A DNA stretch of 64,000 nucleotides from Diphasiastrum complanatum (Eukaryota; Streptophyta; Lycopodiopsida; Lycopodiales; Lycopodiaceae): contig CM055106.1 of assembly GCA_029204225.1 (NCBI GenBank), forward strand, positions 45,481,180 to 45,545,179, read 5' to 3'. The notes under the pieces were generated by a model. The model did not search any database. It worked only from the letters and a program-made list of their open reading frames with translations, and was not told the origin of the DNA. Below are positions 24,602 to 36,600 of this stretch, piece by piece (position 1 is the stretch's first letter; every line of letters starts with the position of its first letter). Position numbers and translations under genes: made by a program.

Positions 24602-27600
24602 GTAAGTCTGCAAAATCAGATCTCATTCTATATTTTGTAATCAATTACAACGTCGAACATGATATGAATCTATATTGTCAGTTGAATTAGCGTTTCTGCA
24701 TAGAATTCAAGAATTTTGCATGTCCGACAAGTTATTCAGAGACGCAAATGTTGCTCGATACCTGCCTAAGAGATGAAAGATATGCAGCTTGCCTTTAGTG
24801 TGAGTCTTCTTGGAACTGGCATAAGTTGTTCATCCTTAAGTTTCTGCTGAAACTAAACCTGGGATACGAACATTTGATCTTGGGTGAATGCTTCTGGAAC
24901 TTCATCTTCTAACGTCAAATTCTCATACATTTCTACTTTCTGGGAGCTCCATGCCTTTGACAGTGGAATTTTTCACATCTTGTGGACTTTCATATGAAAT
25001 CTTACCCTATTCATTTTGATGTTCCTTGATAGAACAAACAGCCACAGGGATTTCTTAGCTATTATTTCAGGATCACTTCATAGCTATGGAGAGCAAATAA
25101 GTTATATTTTGTATTCTATCTATATCTTGTTAAGTCTTGTTTATGGATTCCACATGCCAAGGAAAGGAATCCAATGATATGTGCGATAAAAATTGTTGCC
25201 ACATACCCATAGGAGAATCCATGCCAGCAAAATGAACGGGCTAGCACCATCACTACTATAAAGTCCGTGTTGGTGAAGAAGCTCAAACATCCCACAATAC
25301 CTTCAGCTTATCGGTCTACAGTTACAATGCCAAATGGAAATGGTACAATAATATGGGATTGCACAGTCGTGCGGCTCCCAGTTACTATGCAGACGTATAC
25401 AGAATCTTTAGATTTTGAGATTACTAGGCTGGCACATTTTGATGTAGTGCTTGGTAAGTGTTGGCACGTGACTAGGCAGCCAACTATAGATTTTCTAAAT
25501 TATGTATATAAGTTCAAGTATGGCGTTTGTCCCATAACTTGATAGGCGAGAGGAAGTTGCATGATGGCCCTTTCTTTTCAGTTTTACAAATAAAGAAACA
25601 AAGTTTCCAGTATTTGTGTTTGAGTTTTTTGAATGTTAATGACTTAGTGGATGAATCACATGTAAATCTGAAAAGGTAGATAGGCAAGTACATACTATTG
25701 TGTTACAATCTACATCAGATAAGTCTGATAGGCAAGAAAATAATTCTACTTTGCAATCTTCAGAGATAGCATCCACATCTGCTTTGGATCCCATTGACCG
25801 TGGAACTCTAGATGAGTCACTTCTCTCATTATCGTTCACTCATTGTCTAAAGCTGAGACACTGTATCTCTTGTCAAACATTATCATTTCATTACATCTCG
25901 TTCAAGAAAACCCAGCCGAGTTATCCCCTAGTAGAAATGTGGAACACATGATTGAGCTAGTTCCAGGGGCAAGACCTATTTGTTGACTTCCATATAGGAT
26001 GAGCCTTAAGGAGGACGAAGAGGTGAGGAAGATACTAGTTTTTTCCCTTTGCTTCGCCAATTTTGTTGGTGAAGAAGAAAGATGGATCTTTTAGGATGTG
26101 TGTAGATTACTATGGCTTGACTAGATTCGATTGATCTAGGTTTGGTTTGGTTGGATTGATCCTCCCCTTCTCGCTATTGCGATGTAACTTGCCTCAATCT
26201 CTAAACGAAATGGCTTTTGGAAATTGACAAACTTAAGCACAGGTGTAGAGGCCACTGCCTCCTTTAGTGCCTGAAAATTGTCATCAATCTCCTTAACCCT
26301 AAAAACCAAAATGTTATTACCGCATAATTGGTCCATCAATGGAGCAACAACCAAACTATAGTTCTCAACGAATTTGAGATGAAATATGCAAATATCGAAA
26401 AAAGAGCATAGCTAACAAATATTAGTTGGCCAACTCAATATTACAGGCAACTTAGCTGGATCTACATCCGCTCTTCCATCACTATGTGACCAAGGTAGAC
26501 CACACGAGTTATACACGACTCAATTTTCTTATCATTAGCATGCAAAACGTTGTCTTGCAATGCCCTAAAGACATTTCCTAGAAGCTCTCTATGGTCTGGA
26601 ATCAACTTACTATAGACTAGGATGTCATCAACAAAATTAACGACGAACCTACCCATAAAGTCTCTAAGTATATCATTCACGAGCATCATGAACATCGCTG
26701 GAGCGTTAGTTAGACCAAAAGGCATGACCAAGAACTCACAATGTCCAAAGCGCATACGAAATGCCATCTTCGGTACATCGGGCTCCACTCTTTAAGATCT
26801 ATCTTGTTGAACACCTTTGCACCATGCAATGTTTCATATCCTCTTCCAAGGATCCAACAAGAAAAACAATGGGAATGGATGGGGGCCAATAGCTTTTGAG
26901 AGTAAAGAGCTAACTCTTGCTCAACAAAGATACCCGATACGCAACACGCCACTTTGAACCAATGTACTAATTGACATGATTTTTCCCCCTCCTCCATTAG
27001 TACAAAAAAAATGGCTTCAAAGAATGCTTGATTTTAGCCTTTTCCAAAACAATAGTCCTTAAGTTCAAGTTCAGATGTTGGAATAGGCTCCTCACCTGTC
27101 ACAAGCTTCCAACATTCTTTGTCTTCAAGAATGTTCTTGATCTTGAATTTTCATATGCTAAATTTAGTGCCATCAAGCTGGCTGGCTTCACTCAACATGC
27201 TCTCTGCAAAACTAGACATAGCTGGATAGAAATAAAACACAAAAGGCAAACAGGGGTTTTCACCCAACTAGGGTATGCAGCCACTTGCTCAATAACCCTT
27301 AGCTTCTGGATTTGAAACTATCCCCCTGTATGGCTGTCCTAGCCCTTGTCCAAGATCCACTCAGAACTTTCACTGAAGTCCCCATTGTAGAAAGCGCCCT
27401 CCTACAGTCCTGGCCGTCCAAAAAGACTCAAATTTTTTTGTCCTAAATTAGAAACTTTTTGGCTCCCTGTACTCCCCTTGCCAACAGTACTCCAACCATG
27501 CAGATAGCACAGAGATCAGATGCCCCTACAAAAAGTGCTCCTCCTCAAAGGTAAGCTGCTCTCCAAGAATGCAGGAATCTGATCAAAAACAGGTCCAAGC

Positions 27601-30600
27601 TTTCACCACACCACAGGCAACATAACCTGCTCTGATACCATGACAAATTCCAAGGCCTAGCTATGGAGTATCATAACAACATAGTAAGCACACTATGAAA
27701 GCTTCAGAAAACCAGCTATGGAGTAGAACACAAAAGCAAGAGAGAGAGGACTTCAAAGCTCACACAACATGAATGAATATTCAAAGTGTAGTAGGGTGTG
27801 GAAACCCCTCCAAAGTTTGGGCTACAGCATGTTATGTATAGAGGTGGTGTCTTGCTAATTCTAGCTCTAGAACCCACATGGGTCCTTAACCTACTTGATT
27901 TACTTGCCTAATTAGCACAAGTGGGGTGTACTATGTACATAAATGTTTTACCCCCATGTCTTATGCACAACTTAGAAGTTACAAGTATACAAGCCTTAAG
28001 GGGCAAAATTGGCATTTATTTCAACAGGAGGTAGGTGGTACAAGGTTCAAACTTGACTTTTATTTACATATAATTTTTCATGATTACAACTTGGGAATTC
28101 ACCCAAGTGCAATCTTCCTAAGGAAGAGCCAAGGTATATGTCCATCTTGTTTTTGCATAATGTCCATCAATTCCTAGGCCCTTTTTTCTAGAGGTTGCCC
28201 ATCCTTAATCGTGGTCATTGGCACTTATTTTCTAGAGGTTGCCCATCCTCAATCATGGTGGAAAATGTCACTAGGGTGATCAGACCCTAGGCCTTATCCT
28301 GTTCTTTATAGACTCCTCTGAGCCTTCATTAAAGATTTAGTAATAAGCCTTCTTTATAGACTCTGTTGAGCCTTCATTATAGACTTTGTCAAAAGCCTTC
28401 TTGATTACTGTCTTTAAGCTTAGAAATCTTCTTGTTTCGAATCTTGTTTCTCCTGGCACTTTCTCGAGTACCTGTACATACCCTCAAAGAGAGGTCAGTC
28501 CTTATGCCCAGGGCTTCTTATTCTTGCTCTGATTCTTCAGGTACGTTCGTGTGTACCTGCACATCCCTTCAAAGAAAGGTCAGTGTTCATAATACCATCA
28601 AACATGGTTCATAGAAGATTCTTAGTTCTACAGGTGTCAATGCCTGTTACTCAATTTTATTAAAGTAATAAATTCATTCAATATCCTAAAAGAATATTGA
28701 TCATTGATAATTCTATATCATCAAAGTCTATCTGGGTTTGAAGCTGGGAAAGTCTTTATTACTTAGGAGCAATTTGTCTCTACAAATTACATTACACAGT
28801 CTGCAGAATTACACGGAGTTTACGACAGTGTCGCATTTTTCGCCTGACAGAAATCTCGTGTAAAAATGCAGCGTCACCTTTTTCGCCTTTTTCACCTGTC
28901 AGGAATCTCGTGTAAAATCAGTGTCGCTTTTTTCGCTTTTTCCAAAGAGCCTCAAATGTTAAGGAAATGACTCTGGCAAAGTGTGGGGCAACCGTAAATG
29001 AGATTTAAGGGCACCTTCGCCTTCTTCGTTTTTTTTTTGCGAAAAACCCGACAGTGTTGCCCGTGGCTGTTTTAGTTCATTTCTGCAGAGCTACAGTTTT
29101 GGTTCATTTATGCAGACAGAACGTTTACGGCCAATTTCACCGCTTATCAGCAATCAATGACAAGGACCGGATGGATGCCAGCGGATCACCAGCCAACTGG
29201 CGATCGCAATTGACGACCTAATTTCTTAGTATTAATAGCTGTTCATATTCATACAGATTAATTCATTGAAAATCAGAATTATCAGAAGCGTTTGAATAGT
29301 TAGCTCTCTCTCTCGAGCCTGTGAGTTTGAACACTCTTGAGCATTCTAGCTCACTTCTTAGAGTTGTTTTAGAGATTGCTATTGCGCTACTGCTCATCAA
29401 CATTGTGCATTAATTCAGACTTTCATTTTTAGCCGCTCAGAGATAGCATAGAGTACACGGCTTCAATCCGCAACTTATTGTACTCGTTTACTTCTGTTTT
29501 GTTTTGAATCAATACAATTCTTTATTGCGTTCAGTTTCGTCTCAGACTGTATGCGTTTCTGTATTTCTTCGCGATTAATTATTTGTCTGATAATCTTCAA
29601 TGCTTAATTGTTTGGCTACGTAATCACTGTAGTACTGACGATTTCAAAGTTAGTTACTATAAGTTCAAACGTGGTTTCTATCACTATTGTCTTGTTTGAA
29701 ATTGATAGGCGTAGTCATGCATTGGAAAGATGACGATAGTTTATTCCGCCATGCACGAAAGGTTTTCTTTCTAGGCACACGAATTATTTTCATTCGTTTC
29801 TTTTTGAGCTAGACCTATTTTCTGCATACCACTTTCCGACAAATCCATGGCTCTGATACCATGTAGGAAATCAAAGTGCCAAGATCCTTCTAACATTAAA
29901 TCTCCATATACAAGAAGAAGAGGGAGAGGGTTAGGCGCCCTCAAGGAGAGAGAAAGTAGTAGCAATGATTGAAAGGGAATGAATTACAAATGAACAATGA
30001 GTACATATAAATAGGCCTTCCAAGGGCCTAGACTCTTCCAAACTCTAAGTTCTAGAACCTTCCAAACCCACTACTTATTATAGGGCACTCCCAAAAGTCA
30101 AGATAGGGTCCCTTAACATAATTAGACTTTACTTGGACCCACGAGTTACCACTAGACCAAAATTGGTTCCAACTTAACTAAAACTATCTTAACATGGTCT
30201 AAATAATAAACCTAACCCATGGTAACACAAGTCTCGACCTTTTGGGTCAAAGTAACCTATGGGAAACTAATATTATCATTTATTATTTCTAACAGTTTAT
30301 GGGAGATATGATCTTGGTAGTTGTGGACACGTTTAGTAAGATGGTTCATTTATTGCGACCAAAAAGAACGTGACTGCTCCAGAAGTCGCAGAATTGTTCG
30401 TTTATCATGTAGTGAGATTGCAAGTTCACAGGAACATTCTCTAGACAACGGTTTTTGCCAAGTTGGGAACACAATTGCAAATGAGTAGTACTGAACACGG
30501 ATGGGCAGACTGAGAGAGTCAACCAGTTCCTAGAAGATATGCTTAGACTATATGTTAGTGAAATGCAGACTAACTTTGCCACTAGTAGAGTATGCGTATA

Positions 30601-33600
30601 ATGATAAAAAGCATGTGTTTATAGGGATGAGCCCATTTGAGCTCAATCATGGATTCCAAATGACGAGTCCAGTGACTCTAGGGATTCCGAAGAAGGTACC
30701 TAGTGCTATTGAGTTCTTGACTCAGATGCAGGCTAAGTTGGATTTAGCGCGTCAAAGTCTTTCCAAGGCTTGAGCTAGAGCGGAGACTTATGTACGTGAA
30801 AATTGCTCGTACAAGGAGTTTGAGAGAGGTGATATGGTCTTTTCGCTAGTGCACCCTAAATGTAAGGTGATGAGAACTGGCAAGTGTGCAAAGCTATCAC
30901 CAAGGTATTGTGGATCATGGCAAATTACTAAAAAAGTCAGCGAGGTAGCTTATAAGTTACAATTGTCTGAGGGATGCAAAGTGCATCCAATTTTTCATGG
31001 AAATCATTTAAAGAAATGCTTGCATGGAGGTGACAGCCTAGTGGGTGGCATCGTAGCCCTACAAGAACAAGAGATGACAGATCATGGACTTGAGCGTATC
31101 TTAGAGTGGAGATAGTGAGGATTGAGAAATTGTCTAATCCTCGAGTTTTTGGTAGCTTGGAAAGAATTATCATTGTCATAAGTGGCATGGGAGAGTCGAG
31201 CCCAGCTACAGAGGTCCTATCCTATGTCATCAAGGAGCGATGCCATTCTTGAGGAGGAAAAGAGTGTTGGGATCCAGTCAGGGATCCGACATATTTCGGC
31301 GAGAGCGGTAGCTCCAGAGGTCATAGGACCAGTTTGAGATTGGCAATGAATTCCTATCAGAGGCACCTAGGACCAGCCGTGACTAGGTGTGTTGTAGTCG
31401 CAACTCAGTGTACTTGCATGTGACGTGCTGCATGGCAAGTTTGGTAGAGCCGACGTACAATCGACCAAGTTAACCTGTGATCTGGCTGGCAATGACTAGG
31501 GTTAGCCAGCCTTTGACCGGTGTGGTCTCATAGCCACGTGTATAGCGGGAATGGGGTGGCATAGCATTAAGACACTGTACTCTTGGGTTAGTGGGGGTAG
31601 ACTTGGTTGGCCAATTGGATTGATCACCCACATGAGCGCCAATTGCCCTTTGACCAAAATAGTAGGCAGTGAGCTTAAAGGCTTGCCTATGGATGGGAGG
31701 GGATTCATTCTACACATTGGCTAGTTTGGGGAGAGGAGCTTAGAGTTACTAGGTTGCAACACCTCTTCACAACAACTCCATAGTTAGGGGTATCAACTTT
31801 CATGGTACTCCTAGGCCTCTTTGCCTTCTGGACATATTTGGTTTCTCCACCTTATGCCTTCTCGTAGGGTCTCAGCGGTTTATCATTACCGTGCTTATCT
31901 TCAATGGGCATAGCAGGGCCAACTAGCTGTCAAAGTTGACTTTTATCGAATTTATTTGTTGGAGTCAGATACAATTGGGTTTTTGGTCTCTGCCATGATA
32001 TCTGGATTCAAGACTGTTGCCTCAAATTCACCTTGGAACAGCTCCGGGTTTCCTCCCATAAGCTTGCGGTGGAGATCAATCGCTTTTTGATCCCATCGAA
32101 AGACATGATATGTCGGTTGCGTACTCTTGGCGAGGTAGAGAATAAGGAGCACTTTATTTTTAGATGCTTTATATGCTATGAGATCAGAGGGAGACATCAT
32201 TGCCTCTACATAGACCCACCAGTCACCTTGCATTCGCATACGTGGATTCACAATCTGTTGCTCTTATGCTAGGATTGATGCTGCTATTATGGAGAGGCCT
32301 ATGTCAGGACAATCAACAAAGTCATTGTGATACACAATTCTAGATCACCTCTTTCTTCTCTAGGAGAAGATCTCGAGCAAGCTTCGAGTCAGGTGATGAT
32401 GTAGACACTCAAGATTAGCATAGGGAACAAAGACGATGCATATCACACTTGCAGCGTCGTACGACAGCCAAAGCGACTCGAGATATCATGAGAGCATATA
32501 CTCAAAGATCCCATATATGACCATGACAGCAGACTCCATTTATTGCAACAGTTATATCTCCAGTGATAGCACCAACAATTCATATTACATCATTCTTTAG
32601 CAAAACAGGATGAGGATCATAGTTTTGGGAAACTTTGCCAACCCGGGAAACGGGGAATTGCCATGGCATTACTAGTGCAATTTAACTACAGTGCATGTGG
32701 AAGAGAGGAAGATATTGAGGGAGGAAGTGATTTATTTTTCAAGGGAGAGAAATTAAGTTCAAATGAAGTCAACAAGACTCATAGAAATCACTTTAAAAAG
32801 GTCAAAGTTGGCCTTTATGATATGAGTTTTGTTATGAGGAAATGCGTTTTCTCAAATGGGGACACATTTCTCTAGAACGTTTCTCCAAAATGTGTCCCAG
32901 GGTGTTTCCCCAGTAAGGGAAACTTAGAGTCTTGGGAACTGTGTTTTCTTATGAAAAAAGCTAGGGAAATGCATTTCCCCTTAAAATTGACAAGGATATG
33001 TACCACTGCACCGTATTACACTAGTTCTACTATCTTTCTTTTTAGCACTAGATTCGTAAGGAATTTTATTGCTATTTGGAGACGTATTTACACTCCCATA
33101 TGATTTACATTTCCGTCTTACGGCCTCTTTGGTTACTTCAAGACATTAATGAAGCTTCTTCTTCTTCTTCATCTATGAGGTACGGCGGGATCTCCAAGCT
33201 GGCAAATAGGCCATCAAAATTTTGGCAAGCTGTTTAGCAACATTCATACTTAGTGATCCTTGGTCACTGGGGCACACACTCCTTGAAGCTCTTGAGATAC
33301 ACATGCTTTCACTCTGAAAATCATCCGCATGCACCACTTCCAGAGCTAGAAGTTGCTATCATAAAAAATCTCAACCAATGCACATCAATGAGGCTGCATG
33401 AAATTGCCATCGTGATTTGGAACCGATCAGAAGTTGCTACACAGGAAAAATGATTTGGAGTTCTTGCAAACTTGTGCGAGTTGCTGCATACATAAAATCA
33501 TGTAGAGTTCTTTCAAACATGTGTGAATTGCTACACAAAAAGTGATTTTTAGAGTTGCTGTACACAAACAAAGTGCTACAAACTGTTGAGATTTGCCACA

Positions 33601-36600
33601 GATGCCTTCTTGGATTCAATGGAATAATTGCCACGGGCCCATACCCTTAATGTTGTTGTCTAGGATTAATTAGGATTACTATACTAGCATTTGATGAAGG
33701 CTGTAGCCTGTTAAACAATTACCTTTGTTATCATCTTGCATCTGTCGTACAGTTTCAATGTTTTGTGGACCTTTTCGAAAAGCCTTTTTGCAATGGGAAA
33801 GAATCTGCTCTGTCGGGAAAGAAATGACGAAATGTATTTAGGGTGTTTTTTTTTGTTCTTATTCCTAGCCTTATGTTCAAGGAAAACTGAGTTGTTTAAG
33901 TGTCTAGACAGTGATTATAGCTCTATACAATGACAATATAAACAATTGATAATTGACACACTTGAATGACTAAGGACTCAATGAGACATTGAGATACATC
34001 ACACGATGGACATGCACAAGGTATTCCTAAACTCTACTATTCGCTACTGAGTTCTTATTAAAGTTTTATATGCCAGACTTTCACACACACATTAGGTTTT
34101 TTTTTTTTTGGCTTAATTTAAAATCCATTTCGAACCGTCTGTTTGAAACGGACTTTTCGAAATAGATTTTCATTGAATGAAATGCATTTCAGTGAAACAT
34201 CAACTCTTTGATTATCAGGCTGACAGGTTGATCCCAATTCTTGGTTAAGACTTCCATATCTAGTTGCATGTGTGTAAGAGCTCTTGCCTAGATCTAAAAT
34301 ATTCTGCTATGGTTATAAATACTAATGCTGATAACCTTATCACTTACAGTGGAAGAACAAAAAATCAATTGCTTCTCAAGTTGGTTGGAATAGATGATAA
34401 ATCTAGTGTCCAGTTGTCATTTCCAAGTCAGGTCAACTTATCTCGCAGCCACATTGACTGTGTGAAAGATATGGAAATAGGTGAACGCGGGTCCGCTGAA
34501 AGTGTCACCCATGGGATTTGGCACCTGGGCTTGGGGTAACAAATTCTTGTGGGGTTATGAAAATACAATGGATGAAAGCTTGCAGGAGGCATTCAATTTT
34601 GCTGTTCAGAAAGGCGTAAACTTATTTGATACAGCGGATTCGTATGGAACTGGAAAACTGAATGGACAAAGTGAGTTACTTCTTGGGCGGTTTGTTGAAG
34701 AATTTCCAGGTAATGACTGCATGAGCAAACTTCAAAGTTATACACATGCAACCCATTGACACTGATTCTAGGATTGGCAGATTATAGCCTTTTGTCATTG
34801 ATCCCATCAAATTGTTTTCCATCTGAGCAAAATGTAAGAGACACAACATCGATCTTTTCTAAAAATATATTATCCTTCTAGGGATGAACAATGCTTAAAC
34901 CATCAAGAAAAGCAACCATTGAGATGAAAAAATGAGCAGATTGTTAATTATTGAAACAATGACGTTTTTTTCACTGCAGAATGCTTTGAAGGGTGCGTAG
35001 GAGCAGGGTTGTGTATTAAATCTTCTATCATGAAGAGATCTACAATGTATATAGCTTCTGTTGGAAGTGCACAACTTCACTATGGCTCTATGATACAATA
35101 CGAGATTTGCTTTTTGCCATCTGGTACCCCAGAGTATCTCTTCCGTGCCATGCTTGCCACCCTAGAGTTTCTCACTGGGCTTCGTAAACACATGTCAAGA
35201 CATGGTTAATACAAACTTGAAAGTTCTAATTTGCTGTATGAATATCTTTTGATAGAACTAGATTCTTCTTTAAAAGATGATGTAACATATATATGCACCG
35301 AAGACGTTGTAGGTGGATCCCATAAGCTTGAACATTCCACGTATCCTTTGTTATGTCAGGTACTAACCTAGACATAACATTGATATGTATTGACATCAAA
35401 AGGATATCGACATAGGGTTGGAGATTTCTTGAATACAGCTCTATCTCATACTATATACTGTATACTGAATCTCTTTCCAACTTAGTCATATAAAATTACA
35501 GTGTAGGTCCCTTATTGAACCTTTGTGCTGTGGTTATTCTCAACAGCATTCTTTGCAAACTCTGAAGCCATTCTGATGTCTTCTGTAGGATCTGAATGGT
35601 CACAGAAGCAAATTATTATTGCGTCAAAGTTCGCTGCATACCCTTGGAGAATAACAGCTGGACAAATTGTAGAGGCATGCAAGTATGGCTTTCAAGATCC
35701 AATATTCAGCTCTGCAAAGCTCATCATTCCAAGTTACTGTTCACATATCTACGAAGTTTGATTGCCAATAAACAACTATGTTCACATTGTAGAATGTAGG
35801 AGAAAGGGACATTGTTTACTGTTCTTTGTAATTCCACTTTTGTGGAAGTTTGTAAAATATAAATCAGGAGGTCAGGATTGATTCAATAAGAAGCTGAGTG
35901 GCTGTATGGATAACATAGTCAGTAAGGAATCCACTGGGTTTACTATATCAACTTGACTTACACTCTGCCTCGTTTAGGTCACAGTTATTTCCAAGAAGCG
36001 TGATGATAGCAATCGACAAATGTGACTCTCTTCAAGAGCCAAAGGTCATTGGCTGTTCATGAAATGAAAGGGCCTATATAACCTTGCTATGATAAACCAT
36101 TTGACTAACTTTTTCGCCTCTTGGGATTCTTTTTTCCTTCCAACCACCTAAATAGATGTGAGATCATCATCCACAAAAAAAAATTGTTTATCTCTTAGAT
36201 GTATTTTTTTCCTAAGAGCTTCCCTCCTACTATCTGTAGAAAATCAAAGTGCCAAGATCCTTCTAACATTCAATCTCCATATACAAGAAGAAGAAAAAGA
36301 GGAAGAAGAAGAAGAGGGAGAGGGTTAGGCGCCCTCAAGGAGAGAGAAAGTAGTAGCAATGCTTGAAAGGGAATGAATTACAAATGAACAAAGAGTACAT
36401 ATAAATAGGCCTTCCAAGGGCCTAGACTCTTCCAAACTCTAAGTTCTAGAACCTTCCAAGACCCACTACTAATTATAGGGCACCCCCAAAAGTCAAGATA
36501 GGGTCCCTTAACATAATTAGACTTTACTTGGACCCACGAAGTACTACTGGACCAGAATTGGGTCCAACTCAACTAAAACTGACTTAACATGGTCTAAATA

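Noticed and set aside
28640-29760. Full solo LTR in intron 1
   Set aside because: The stretch has LTR flavour, but no convincing TG...CA ends, second copy or target duplication could be found, so only the tandem core was listed.
29848-29861. tRNA gene signal at the TGGTATCAGAGCC motifs (also 10649, 27628 and 38707)
   Set aside because: These are primer-binding sites complementary to the tRNA-Met 3' end, not tRNA genes. No cloverleaf or A/B boxes surround them.
34264-34539. 91-codon frame over PLR1 exon 2 as an alternative N-terminus
   Set aside because: It is in a different frame from the conserved enzyme sequence and shows no family resemblance.
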